Source: Acidobacteriota bacterium
Lineage (GTDB): Bacteria; Acidobacteriota; Terriglobia; Terriglobales; Acidobacteriaceae
NCBI GenBank assembly: GCA_018268895.1
Contig: JAFDVP010000012.1
Span: forward strand, 496,001 to 560,000
DNA: 64,000 bases
Direction of reading: 5' to 3'
The stretch's first letter is position 1; every line of letters begins with the position of its first letter. Below, one piece after another: positions 35,060 through 43,110 of this stretch. The notes below the pieces were generated by a model. The model saw only the letters and a program-made list of their open reading frames with translations, searched no databases and had not been told where the DNA came from. The position numbers and the translations under genes are program-made.

Positions 35060-36697
35060 ATGAAATCCGCGCTCGCCGTCGCCCTTCTCCTCGCCACCTC
35101 TGCCACCGCACAGATGCCGATGTCGCACGACGGCGACCACCGCCCCGTCCCTCTCGTCCACGGACTCGGCAACTCCGCGCACACCATCCGCACCACCAGC
35201 CCCGAGGCGCAGCGTTACTTCAACCAGGGACTCGACTACATCTGGGCCTTCAACCACGACGAGGCACGCCGCTCCTTCCAGAAGGCCGCCGACCTCGACC
35301 CCGCCGCCGCCATGCCGCTCTGGGGAGTCGCCCTCGCCGTCGGCCCCAACTACAACGACATCGACATCGGCCACCAGCGCGCGCAGCAGGCCATCGACGC
35401 TCTCGCCAAGGCCCGCCCCCTTGCACAAGCGCCCGAAGAGCAGGCCTATATCGACGCGCTCTCCACGCGCTACACCGGCACCGGCGACAACATCGCCGTC
35501 CGCGGCCCCGAGTACGCCGAAGCGATGAAGTCCCTCGCCGCCAAATACCCCGCCGACCTCGACGCCGCCACCCTCTACGCCGAAGCGTTGATGGACCTCA
35601 ACCCCTGGAAGCTCTGGAACCCCGATGGCACCGCCGCGCCGCACACCGACGAGATCGTCTCCACGCTACAAGCGGTGTTGAAGAAAGACCTTCATCACGT
35701 AGGCGCGAACCATCTCCTCATCCACGCCACAGAGGCCTCACCGCATCCTGAGATCGCGCTCGCTGCCGCAAAGTATCTCGAAGACGCCACGCCCACCGCA
35801 GGCCACCTCGTCCACATGCCCGCGCACATCTACCAGCGCACCGGCAACTTCAACGGCTCCGCCCTGGCCAACGAGCGCGCCGTCGCCGCCGACCAGGCCT
35901 ACTTCCAGTCGCAGCACCTCGATCACGTGACGAACATGTACTACAACATGTACTACGTGCACAACATTCACTTCCTCGCCGCCTCCTGCGCCATGGAGGG
36001 CAACAACGCCTGCACCCAGAAGGCCGCTCGCGAACTCGTCGCGCAAGTCCTGCCCGCGACCAAAGACCATCCCGAAACCGAGTGGTACATGCCGACGCAA
36101 CCCTGGATGCTCACGCGCTTCCAGCAGTGGACGACCATCCTTGCCTCACCCATGCCCGAGCCGCGGCTCCAGAACCTCACCGCCTTCTGGCACTACGCAC
36201 GCGGCAGCGCCTTCGCCGCGAAGCACCAGATCGCAGCAGCGCAAAAAGAGCGCGCCGCACTCGCCGCGAGAATCAACCAGCTCCCAGCCGACGCCATCCC
36301 CGACTTCCAGAATCCCGCCAAATCCGCGCTCCAGCTAGCGCTCGACGTGCTCGACGCCCGCATCCTCGAAGCACAGGGCAACCTCCCCGAGGCCATCGAG
36401 ACATGGAAGAAGGCCGTCGCGCTCAACGACACCTTCCTCTACAACGAGCCCGCCGACTGGTACTACCCCGTGCGCGAATCGCTCGGCGGCGCACTCCTAC
36501 GCAACCGCCAGCCCGCCGAAGCCGGAGCCGTCTTCCAACGCGACCTCGAAATCAACCCCGGCAACGGCCGCTCCCTCTACGGCCTCTGGCAGGCGCAACT
36601 CGCACAAAAGAAATCCGCCGAAGCCGCAAAGACACATGCCGAGTTTCAGAGCGCATGGCAACACGCCGACACCAAACTAAGCATCGGCACGCTGTAA
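35060..36697 (+). CDS. Secreted tetratricopeptide-repeat protein
   Basis: From the ATG at 35060 (AGGA six bases upstream) the product is 545 residues. It has a signal peptide (MKSALAVALLLATSATAQ), then TPR-like helical pairs across most of the protein, starting with SPEAQRYFNQGLDYIWAFNH and DEARRSFQKAADLDPAAA. A central helix-rich part has the MYYNMYYVHNIHFLAASC segment, and the C-terminal TPRs include LPEAIETWKKAVALND and LEINPGNGRSLYGLW. It should be periplasmic or outer-membrane associated. TPR domains mediate protein contacts; the specific role is unknown. It lies downstream of a repeat cluster and has no clear operon partner. Confidence 0.85.
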   Translation: MKSALAVALLLATSATAQMPMSHDGDHRPVPLVHGLGNSAHTIRTTSPEAQRYFNQGLDYIWAFNHDEARRSFQKAADLDPAAAMPLWGVALAVGPNYNDIDIGHQRAQQAIDALAKARPLAQAPEEQAYIDALSTRYTGTGDNIAVRGPEYAEAMKSLAAKYPADLDAATLYAEALMDLNPWKLWNPDGTAAPHTDEIVSTLQAVLKKDLHHVGANHLLIHATEASPHPEIALAAAKYLEDATPTAGHLVHMPAHIYQRTGNFNGSALANERAVAADQAYFQSQHLDHVTNMYYNMYYVHNIHFLAASCAMEGNNACTQKAARELVAQVLPATKDHPETEWYMPTQPWMLTRFQQWTTILASPMPEPRLQNLTAFWHYARGSAFAAKHQIAAAQKERAALAARINQLPADAIPDFQNPAKSALQLALDVLDARILEAQGNLPEAIETWKKAVALNDTFLYNEPADWYYPVRESLGGALLRNRQPAEAGAVFQRDLEINPGNGRSLYGLWQAQLAQKKSAEAAKTHAEFQSAWQHADTKLSIGTL

Positions 36698-36715
36698 GCG
36701 CCCAATAAAGACGAC

Positions 36716-36866
36716 GTCATTCTGGCCCTTGAGCAAAGCGAAGGGGAAGAATCCCCTAGTCTCCTCGCGGCTGCACACATATCTTCGTGTGAACCACCAA
36801 ACCGGTGCCCCATATCTGGCGGCATCATCGCCAGATGTGGGACATGCGAGCGAAGCTCGAACAGCC
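36716..36866 (+). repeat. Family A repeat followed by family B repeat
   Basis: A family A variant (GTCATTCTGGCCCTTGAGC, about 36716-36757) is followed by a family B element at 36803-36866. Its hairpin is ATATCTGGCG paired with CGCCAGATGT between GGTGCCCC and TGGGACAT. A second small hairpin, CGAGCGAAGCTCG, follows. The B element has the same stem as the copy at 62697-62759. Confidence 0.75.
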
Positions 36867-36878
36867 TTGAATAACAAA

Positions 36879-36905
36879 GAGGCCCCGGAACACCTCCGGG
36901 GCCTC
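36879..36905 (-). terminator. Intrinsic terminator of the MMSDH gene
   Basis: GAGGCCCCGGA (36879-36889) pairs perfectly with TCCGGGGCCTC (36895-36905). On the minus strand the stem is followed by TTTGTTATT. It lies 15 bases past the stop of the leftward dehydrogenase gene, a standard Rho-independent terminator layout. Confidence 0.85.
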
Positions 36906-36920
36906 CACAACCAAGATCAC

Positions 36921-38462
36921 CTACCCAAGCGTAGGCATCGACGTATCCACGCCCTCGCGGAGCCCCGTCGGCCACCGCGCCGTGATTGTCTTGATCCGCG
37001 TGTAGAACCGCACACCCTCCGGCCCGTAGATCGAGTGATCGCCAAACAGCGAACGCTTCCATCCGCCGAAGCTATGGAACGCCATCGGCACGGGGATCGG
37101 GATGTTCACGCCAACCATGCCAACCTGGACATTGTTCGCGAACTCGCGAGCCGTGTCGCCGTCGCGAGTAAAGATCGACGTGCCGTTGCCGAACTCATGC
37201 TCGTCGATCAGCGCGAGCGCCGTCTTGAAGTTGTTCGTCCGCACCAGCCCCAGCACCGGCCCGAAGATCTCCTCTTTATAGATACGCATCTCCGGCTTCA
37301 CGTGGTCGAACAGCGTCGCTCCCATGAAGAACCCTTCGCCCTTCGGCAGCGCTCCCTTGCGGCCATCGACAACCAGCTCCGCGCCCTCCTTCGCCCCCAG
37401 GTCCAGATATCCGCTCACGCGATCGAGATGCACCTTCGTCACCAGCGGCCCCATGTCGGCGCCCTTCTCCATGCCCGAAGAGATCTTCAGCTTGCCGATG
37501 CGCTCGATCACCTTCGCCCGCAGCGCATCCGCCGTCTCATGCCCCACGGCCACCGCAATCGAGATCGCCATGCAGCGCTCGCCCGCCGAACCATACGCCG
37601 CGCCCACCAGGGCATCGGCCGCCTGGTCCATGTCCGCATCCGGCATCACGATCATGTGGTTCTTCGCTCCGCCCAGCGCCTGCACACGCTTTCCGTGCGA
37701 GGTCCCCTTCGCATACACATACTCCGCAATCGGCGTCGAACCCACAAAGCTCACGGCCTTCACATCCGGGTGCTCCAGCAACCCGTCGACTGACTCCTTG
37801 TCTCCATGCACCACGTTGAAGACGCCATCCGGAAGCCCGGCCTCCTTCAGCAGTTCGGCAAGCACGATCGACACGCTGGGATCGCGCTCGCTCGGCTTCA
37901 GCACAAACGTGTTGCCGCACGCCAGCGCAATCGGGAACATCCACATCGGAACCATCGCCGGAAAGTTGAATGGCGTAATCCCCGCAACCACTCCCAGCGG
38001 CTGACGCAGCGACCAGCTATCGACGTCCGAGCCGACCTTCTCCGAGAACTCGCCCTTCAGCAGGTGCGGAATCCCCACCGCGAACTCCACCACCTCGAGC
38101 CCGCGCATCGCCTCGCCCTTCGCGTCCGAAAAGACCTTGCCATGCTCCGACGTAATGATCCCGGCGATCCGGTCGATGTTCTGCTCAAAAAGCTCGCGGA
38201 AGCGAAACAGCACGCGCGCCCGGCGCAGCGGAGGCAGCGCCGACCATGCGGGAAACGCCTCCTGCGCCGCCGCGACCGCCTTGTTCAGCTCCGCGCCATT
38301 GGCCAGCGGAAGCTTCGCCTGCACCTTGCCCGTCGCAGGGTTGAACACGTCGCCGAAGCGGCCCGACGAACCGGAGACTCGCGCGCCCCCGATCCAGTGT
38401 GTAATCTCGCGAACATCCGCGCCTGACGCTGCGGCCTCAGGTGCAATGGCTGTCGATGACAT
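36921..38462 (-). CDS. mmsA: CoA-acylating methylmalonate-semialdehyde dehydrogenase
   Basis: The 513-residue enzyme follows the MMSDH/IolA branch of aldehyde dehydrogenases: LGVVAGITPFNFPAMVPMWM, FVGSTPIAEYVY, the catalytic Cys297 in YGSAGERCMAISI, and KEEIFGPVLGLVR. It oxidises malonate or methylmalonate semialdehyde with NAD+ and CoA to acetyl-CoA or propionyl-CoA in the cytosol. It is a natural partner for the class III aminotransferase at 33109 in beta-alanine, beta-aminoisobutyrate or valine breakdown. The first 20 residues are extra compared with short family members and look disordered. Upstream at 38497-38570 lie nested inverted repeats that could regulate it; downstream is a strong terminator. 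Confidence 0.93.
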   Translation of the reverse strand: MSSTAIAPEAAASGADVREITHWIGGARVSGSSGRFGDVFNPATGKVQAKLPLANGAELNKAVAAAQEAFPAWSALPPLRRARVLFRFRELFEQNIDRIAGIITSEHGKVFSDAKGEAMRGLEVVEFAVGIPHLLKGEFSEKVGSDVDSWSLRQPLGVVAGITPFNFPAMVPMWMFPIALACGNTFVLKPSERDPSVSIVLAELLKEAGLPDGVFNVVHGDKESVDGLLEHPDVKAVSFVGSTPIAEYVYAKGTSHGKRVQALGGAKNHMIVMPDADMDQAADALVGAAYGSAGERCMAISIAVAVGHETADALRAKVIERIGKLKISSGMEKGADMGPLVTKVHLDRVSGYLDLGAKEGAELVVDGRKGALPKGEGFFMGATLFDHVKPEMRIYKEEIFGPVLGLVRTNNFKTALALIDEHEFGNGTSIFTRDGDTAREFANNVQVGMVGVNIPIPVPMAFHSFGGWKRSLFGDHSIYGPEGVRFYTRIKTITARWPTGLREGVDTSMPTLG

Positions 38463-38496
38463 GGTGGAACCTCGATTCCCTGGAGATACGAATCAA

Positions 38497-38570
38497 CTAT
38501 ATTCGCCTACCAATATAGATGTCATGCTTCATGATAAGCAAATAGCATTGCATTATATGCAATGCTATTT
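38497..38570. promoter_or_regulatory. Nested inverted repeats upstream of mmsA
   Basis: Three separate inverted repeats fall within 75 bases: CTATATT...AATATAG (38497-38518), TCATG CTT CATGA (38522-38534), and a 13-bp stem AAATAGCATTGCA/TGCAATGCTATTT around TTATA (38540-38570). The last includes the stop codon of the phosphodiesterase gene. It may terminate that gene, or together they may be operators for the mmsA promoter. Confidence 0.5.
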
Positions 38571-39914
38571 CTTCCCCGTGCGAATGTCATGCCCTTCAGT
38601 GCCAGGAATCGTCGCACCCAGCAGCGCTGCTGCCGTCGGCCCAACGTCCTCAATGGAGACCCCCTCCAACGCGCCGCCGCACCTCTCGATCCCCACGCCA
38701 GAAACAATGAAGGATGGATGCATCTGAGGGACCTGCGGACTGTATCCATGCGCTCCCTTGCTCGCCGAATCCGTCACCGACGGCCCCGTGAGGTTGCTGC
38801 CGAAGCCGAATCCCTCCACCGCGTCGATCGCAAGAAACGCCAGCGGATCGGCCCCCATCGTCTTCAACTCCTCCGGCGTGTACACGTGCGCGATTCCGTT
38901 CGCGGGATCGGCCGCTAGCCGGCGAACAATCTCCGTCGCCTTCTCGATGCTCGCACGGTCGTTCGGGTCCTTCGCCTCAAAGAAAACCGAGCCCGTCAGG
39001 TTGCGCTGATACACCTTCCAGTCCGTCAGGCGTCCGTTCCTGTCCGTCGTAATCAGCCCCGCCTCGCGCAGCGCGATCAGCGGATGAAACAGCTTCGTCA
39101 CCGGAAGAAACCCATGGTCGGAGACGACCATCCACGTCGTCTCCGACGCCCGTCCCGACTGCTCAACGTAAGCGCGGATCTTCCCGATCTGCGCGTCGAT
39201 CCTCTCCAACTCTGCATGCGACTCCGCCGTGTGCGGGCCGTACTTGTGCTGCGCCTCGTCCAACTCGCTCAAATGCAGGGCCATCAGCGACGGCCTCCGT
39301 GTGCGCAGAATCGCAATCGTCGCGTCCGTGCGCCAGTCGTCCGACATCGGACGCGCCGTCGTGTTCTCCTTCTGCATCTCGGCGAACAGCCCCGGCGTCG
39401 AGATCACGCGCATCAGGGCGATGTCCTCTTCCGTGCGCACCGGACGATACTCCGGCAGAAGGTAGTCCACGTCCGCACCCACCGTCACCGGCCACGAGAC
39501 CGCCGCCGTCTTCAGGTGCGCCGTGTGCAGCGCCTGCCACAGCGTCGGCGACTTGATCTTCTCGGCGAAGTAATACCAGCCGCCAAACTCCAGGTTGAAC
39601 GGGTCCATCGGTGTGTTGCTGATCACGCCATGCGCCGCCGGCGGCTGCCCGGTAATCATCGCCGTGTGGCTCGGATAGGTGCTCGCCGGAAACACGCCCA
39701 TCATCCCTGGCGACGCACAGCCTGCGCTCATCAGCGCGCGAAGGTTTGGAATCTTCAGTCCATGCGCATCGGCCGCTTCGTACTCCACCGGGGTCATGCC
39801 GTCCACGGAGACCAGGATCACCTGCTTCGCCACAGGGCCCTTCGCTGCCAAAAACGGGCAATATCCCACCGCAACGGCCAGCAATGCTGCAACGCGCGAG
39901 AGAGTCCTGAACAT
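38565..39914 (-). CDS. Secreted type I phosphodiesterase / nucleotide pyrophosphatase-like protein
   Basis: From the ATG at 39914 (GGAG five bases upstream) the protein is 449 residues with a signal peptide (LLAVAVGYCPFLAA). It belongs to the alkaline-phosphatase superfamily: ILVSVDGMTPVEYEA gives the first metal Asp, and the FPASTYPSHTAMITG segment holds the nucleophilic threonine or serine. LHLSELDEAQHKYGPHT supplies the distal Asp/His ligands, and VVSDHGFLPV the second Asp-His pair. Relatives hydrolyse nucleotides, phosphodiesters or phospho-sugars outside the cytosol. Its promoter shares the 18-base GTATAC block with the TonB receptor promoter, so both probably answer to the GntR regulator. 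The 25 residues upstream overlap the -10 region and are not used. Confidence 0.9.
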   Translation of the reverse strand: MFRTLSRVAALLAVAVGYCPFLAAKGPVAKQVILVSVDGMTPVEYEAADAHGLKIPNLRALMSAGCASPGMMGVFPASTYPSHTAMITGQPPAAHGVISNTPMDPFNLEFGGWYYFAEKIKSPTLWQALHTAHLKTAAVSWPVTVGADVDYLLPEYRPVRTEEDIALMRVISTPGLFAEMQKENTTARPMSDDWRTDATIAILRTRRPSLMALHLSELDEAQHKYGPHTAESHAELERIDAQIGKIRAYVEQSGRASETTWMVVSDHGFLPVTKLFHPLIALREAGLITTDRNGRLTDWKVYQRNLTGSVFFEAKDPNDRASIEKATEIVRRLAADPANGIAHVYTPEELKTMGADPLAFLAIDAVEGFGFGSNLTGPSVTDSASKGAHGYSPQVPQMHPSFIVSGVGIERCGGALEGVSIEDVGPTAAALLGATIPGTEGHDIRTGKK

Positions 39915-39957
39915 GCCGTCTCCTGGCGGAAGTAGTGGCAAATACTGAAGAAACTTC

Positions 39958-40002
39958 ATCGTAGACAGCCAATCGCCAAATGTCAACAAACGGTATACCG
40001 AA
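39958..40002 (-). promoter_or_regulatory. Sigma-70 type promoter with GTATAC operator for the phosphodiesterase
   Basis: On the minus strand TTGACA (39981-39986) and TACGAT (39958-39963) are 17 bases apart. Immediately upstream of the -35 box is AACGGTATACCGAA (39989-40002, plus sense) with the perfect core CGGTATACCG. Eighteen bases, TGTCAACAAACGGTATAC, are identical to the TonB receptor promoter at 32119-32136. Confidence 0.75.
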
Positions 40003-40021
40003 GTTCAGGCAGCCACGCAGC

Positions 40022-40075
40022 GGGTGCCCCAGGTCTCGATTCTGAGACCTGGGTTCATTCGAGCGAAGCTCGAAC
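40022..40075 (+). repeat. Dispersed repeat, family B
   Basis: GGGTGCCCCAGGTCTC is followed by a matching GAGACCTGGGTTCAT arm, then the small hairpin TCGAGCGAAGCTCGA. The main stem is identical to the copy at 34854-34890, while the second hairpin resembles the copies at 36803 and 62697. It ends three bases before the stop of the leftward CehA/McbA-type gene. Confidence 0.8.
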
Positions 40076-40077
40076 CC

Positions 40078-41556
40078 TTACCGCCAATTCAAGTAGATCG
40101 GGTTCGTCAGTACCACCGGATCACTTCCAGGTTCTCCATCCACCAGCTCAGCCCGTACCCAGTGACGTTTGCCGTCGGAGACCCACCGGTAGCTCGCCGC
40201 CCCATTCGTCAACACCGGCTGATCGGCCACCGGCTTGCCGTCCACGTACAGCCGCAACTGCGCGCCCGAGCGGTCGTTGGTCGAGATCGTGAACTCCACC
40301 GCGCTCCTCTCGGCGGCCTTCACCTCATCGCCCATCATCGCGGTCCCGGCGGTCAGCAGTAGCTCCGGCCCATCCGGCCCATGCGTCTTCACGTAGACGT
40401 GGCCGGCCTTGATGCCCTCAAGGATCGCCGGCTGCGAAAGCTCCTTCGCATACACCACCGTCGTCGGAATGCCCACGCCATCATGCAGCGACAACTGCTC
40501 GCCGCCGCGATGCTCATCGCCACCGCCCACGCCCGTCGGACGCAGCCCTTCGGCGTGCAGCTTCTCCCACAGCGGAACGCCGTTGCCCGGCGGCGGCGTG
40601 AACCACGACCCATGCTCGTGGTAGCCGTTGATCACCTCGATCGCGTCCACCTTCGAGAAGTCCGTAATCGGCATCCATCCCCACCCGCAGCCGGGGCACT
40701 TGCCGTCCCACGGCCAGTAGAAGTGATTGATGCTCACCAGTGCATTCTGCGCGTGGGCCTGGTCGAAGAGATTGTTCACCGTGAACCCCTTCTCCCACAC
40801 GCGATAGTCCAGAAAACCGATCGTGCCCCACGCGTTCGCGTGGCCGCGCGTTGTCGTCACCTCTTCGCCCGCGATCAGCAGAAGCTTGTCGTAGTAGGGC
40901 TGCACCTGGTCCAGCTCGTTGAAGGTGGCCTGCGTGTTGTGATCCGTCACGGCAAGAAAGTCGAGCTTCTGCGCGGCCGCCGCCGCCAGCAGCTTGAACA
41001 CCGGACACGGCACATTCTTCCCCGACTGGCTCCTGCACACCGCATCCGTGTTGCCTGTGTGCGAGTGCAGGTCGCCCATGTACCATCCCGGCTTCGCATT
41101 CAGCACCGCGTAGTGCTCGGGGTCGAGCCTGCGCGAAAGATGAATCTTCAGCGTGTACTCGCCGTGCGCCCCGGGAGCGACGTAGTTGAACCCGAACGAC
41201 ACCTTCCAAACGCCCGGAATCAGCGGCCCCGGCATGTACGGCCCCGTCGCCGTCACCGTCGAGATGGAAAACTTTGCGCGGCCCTCGCCGCGATAACGCT
41301 CCGGGTCCCACATCCCCACCGTGACGTACATGCCCTTCTGAAAGCCGGGCGAATCCAGCTCCACGTCCATGCGCTCGATCCCCGTCGGCATCGTGAAGGT
41401 CTGCGTCTCATGTGTGCCGATCTTCTCCGGAGCAATCGTGCCATGCAGCTCGAGATCGAGTGAAGGGTCTTTCGGCGCATTCTGCGCAAACACCATCGGC
41501 GAAACAACCAGCAATGATAGGGCAACGGCAGCCTGCATGTAACTCATGAAGCGCAT
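40078..41556 (-). CDS. CehA/McbA family metallohydrolase (PHP-like), secreted
   Basis: From the ATG at 41556 (GAGG about nine bases upstream) the product is 492 residues with a signal peptide ending near MVFAQ. An N-terminal beta-sandwich (about 25-150) precedes the PHP-like catalytic part. That part is marked by KPGWYMGDLHSHTGNTDAVC with the first metal histidines, LDFLAVTDHNTQATF, and later GHANAWGTIGF, INHFYWPWDG and VIEVINGYHEHG-type segments. CehA/McbA enzymes include carbamate esterases; most relatives have unknown phosphoester or amide substrates. It lies next to the phosphodiesterase gene but has its own upstream region. A TTG at 41571 is an alternative start. Confidence 0.85.
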   Translation of the reverse strand: MRFMSYMQAAVALSLLVVSPMVFAQNAPKDPSLDLELHGTIAPEKIGTHETQTFTMPTGIERMDVELDSPGFQKGMYVTVGMWDPERYRGEGRAKFSISTVTATGPYMPGPLIPGVWKVSFGFNYVAPGAHGEYTLKIHLSRRLDPEHYAVLNAKPGWYMGDLHSHTGNTDAVCRSQSGKNVPCPVFKLLAAAAAQKLDFLAVTDHNTQATFNELDQVQPYYDKLLLIAGEEVTTTRGHANAWGTIGFLDYRVWEKGFTVNNLFDQAHAQNALVSINHFYWPWDGKCPGCGWGWMPITDFSKVDAIEVINGYHEHGSWFTPPPGNGVPLWEKLHAEGLRPTGVGGGDEHRGGEQLSLHDGVGIPTTVVYAKELSQPAILEGIKAGHVYVKTHGPDGPELLLTAGTAMMGDEVKAAERSAVEFTISTNDRSGAQLRLYVDGKPVADQPVLTNGAASYRWVSDGKRHWVRAELVDGEPGSDPVVLTNPIYLNWR

Positions 41557-41638
41557 GATCGGAAACCTCAAACAGAAGTTGTAAAACGCCTGCGATGCAG
41601 CATACCAGCACCATTTCTCACTGCACTATTCCAGTGCC

Positions 41639-41675
41639 GTCATTCTGAGCGCAGCAAAGAATCCCTGTAGTTTGC
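41639..41675 (+). repeat. Dispersed repeat, family A
   Basis: GTCATTCTGAGCGCAGCAAA is followed by GAATCCCTGTAG, a copy of the family A repeat. It sits in the 263-base divergent gap between the CehA/McbA-type gene and the SDR gene. Confidence 0.75.
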
Positions 41676-41731
41676 TTTAGCGGCAACGATCTTTGGCCAA
41701 GCATCCGATTTGCATAAATCACCCACCACGG

Positions 41732-41744
41732 GTTTACAGTAAAC
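41732..41744. promoter_or_regulatory. GTTTAC-A-GTAAAC palindrome upstream of the SDR gene
   Basis: A perfect 6+6 inverted repeat with a one-base centre lies about 75 bases before the SDR start in a divergent gap. Its size and position suit a dimeric repressor site, but no cognate regulator is identified. Confidence 0.35.
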
Positions 41745-41819
41745 AGCATTGCGCGTCGGCAACACCGAACCGAACCCGCGAGCGCACCTCAGAACTCACA
41801 TCCGAAAGGAAGCAGCCCT

Positions 41820-42602
41820 TTGTTCGACTACAAGAAACTTTTCGATCTCTCAGGCAAAAAAGCGCTCGTCGTTGGAGCAGGCAGCGGCATCGGCGAAGCA
41901 GCAGCCCTCGGTCTCGCCGCGCATGGAGCGCACGTCCTCTGCGGCGATCTCAACGTCGAAGCCGCGCAGAAGGTCGCCGACGCCATCAAGAGCACCGGCG
42001 GCAGCGCCGAGCCCATTCCCTTCGACATGCGCGACGGCGATGCGGTCAAGAAGATCTTCGAGGGCCTCACCGACCTCGACGTCCTCGTCAGCACTCCCGC
42101 CATCAACGTCCGCAAAGAGCTGCTCAACATGAGCGAAGAAGAGTTCGACCGCGTGCTCACACTCAACCTCAAAGGCACCTTCCGCCTGATCACCGCCGCC
42201 GGACGCAACATGAAGGCGCGCGGCAAGGGCAGCATCATCGCCTTCGCCAGTATCCGCGCGCAGACGGTCGAGCCCGGCCAGGGCGTCTACGCCGCAACCA
42301 AGGCCGGCGTTCTGCAGATGTGCCGCACGCTCGCCGCCGAGCTTGGACCGCACGGCGTCCGCGTCAACGCCATCGGCCCCGGCGTCGTCGACACGCCGCT
42401 CACTGCCCCCATCGCCGCCAACAAGGACTGGTACAATGCCTACGCCAACAAGAGCGCGCTCGGCCGCTGGGCCAAGCCGCATGAGATGGCAGGCGCAGTC
42501 GTCTACCTCGCATCGGACGCCGGATCATTTGCAACCGGTACGCTTACAATTGTCGACGGCGGATGGACCGCGATCGACGGACGCTTCACACCACCGCTGT
42601 AA
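41820..42602 (+). CDS. Short-chain dehydrogenase/reductase
   Basis: The 260-residue protein is a classical SDR. It has the NAD(P)-binding VGAGSGIGEA at residues 18-27, Asp in CGDLNVEAA (which favours NAD), the active-site Ser144 in FASIRAQ, and Tyr157-Lys161 in GVYAATKAG. It closes with the usual FATGTLTIVDGGWTAIDG tail. The usual NNAG motif is replaced by STPAIN. The start is a TTG at 41820 with AAAGGAAG about ten bases upstream; no ATG gives a better fit. Substrate is unknown: a sugar acid or hydroxy acid is plausible for this subgroup. It stands alone on the plus strand, converging with the ACT-domain gene. Confidence 0.9.
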   Translation: MFDYKKLFDLSGKKALVVGAGSGIGEAAALGLAAHGAHVLCGDLNVEAAQKVADAIKSTGGSAEPIPFDMRDGDAVKKIFEGLTDLDVLVSTPAINVRKELLNMSEEEFDRVLTLNLKGTFRLITAAGRNMKARGKGSIIAFASIRAQTVEPGQGVYAATKAGVLQMCRTLAAELGPHGVRVNAIGPGVVDTPLTAPIAANKDWYNAYANKSALGRWAKPHEMAGAVVYLASDAGSFATGTLTIVDGGWTAIDGRFTPPL

Positions 42603-42638
42603 AGGCCTGTCTGTTCGAACCGCAGCCACCAGCACTCG

Positions 42639-42677
42639 GGTGCCCCACCCTTCACGCAGTGAAGGGTGGGATGAACC
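42639..42677 (+). repeat. Dispersed repeat, family B
   Basis: GGGTGCCCCACCCTTCAC pairs with GTGAAGGGTGGG and ends in ATGAAC. It lies between the convergent SDR and ACT-domain genes, where it may also serve as a terminator. Confidence 0.75.
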
Positions 42678-42698
42678 AAGCCCAGGCAGCCATCGTCC

Positions 42699-43007
42699 TC
42701 AAGGCTGTGGCGTTAGCGGATCGAACTGCGAGGGAGCATTCGGGTTGGGAATGTCTCCCTCGGCAACGAGCCCGTCCCGCGCGCTCGAAAGCTCAACGTG
42801 GACCACATCGGCAAGCCGGTAGAGCTTGGCGTGGACCCTGTGAGCAAGAAACTCATCGCATGTGACCTCGATGCGGACCGCGGTCACGTCGCGCTCGCGA
42901 ACGACGTTCAACCGGTCGATCTCGAGCAACTGCTGGTCGTAGATCTGCGCCAGCCGCATGATGAGCCTGGGCCTTGCCACTGCCGTGATCCGGTACGTAA
43001 ACACCAT
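42699..43007 (-). CDS. ACT-domain protein, IlvM/IlvN-like (acetolactate synthase small subunit type)
   Basis: From the ATG at 43007 the protein is 102 residues. One ACT domain covers most of it: MVFTYRITAVARPRLIMRLA, LEIDRLNVVRERDVTAVRIE, then LAHRVHAKLYRLADVVHVEL. The pattern and length match IlvM, the short regulatory subunit of acetohydroxyacid synthase II, better than the longer IlvN. Such subunits bind branched-chain amino acids and control the catalytic subunit. No catalytic subunit gene is adjacent, which is unusual; leuB lies 0.8 kb upstream on the same strand. The gene is preceded by an apparent leader peptide and terminator hairpin, so isoleucine-dependent attenuation is likely. The C-terminal 25 residues are Pro/Asn-rich and probably disordered. 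Confidence 0.75.
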   Translation of the reverse strand: MVFTYRITAVARPRLIMRLAQIYDQQLLEIDRLNVVRERDVTAVRIEVTCDEFLAHRVHAKLYRLADVVHVELSSARDGLVAEGDIPNPNAPSQFDPLTPQP

Positions 43008-43055
43008 CGCCTTGCCCGACCTTTCGCTGTCGAAAAAGTTGTTCACCCAAAGAGA

Positions 43056-43087
43056 AAGCCCGCCAGAGCTTGTGCTATGGCGGGCTT
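43056..43087 (-). terminator. Attenuator-type terminator hairpin upstream of the ACT gene
   Basis: AAGCCCGCC (43056-43064) and GGCGGGCTT (43079-43087) form a 9-bp stem with a 14-base loop that can pair further (AGC/GCT). On the minus strand it is followed by TCTCTTT. It lies 24 bases past the leader peptide stop and about 50 bases before the ACT gene. The final glycine codons of the leader (GGTGGTGGC) can pair with CCGCC of the terminator arm, giving a possible antiterminator; that part is inference. Confidence 0.7.
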
Positions 43088-43110
43088 CGTGTCTTCCGTT
43101 CAATTCGGAT

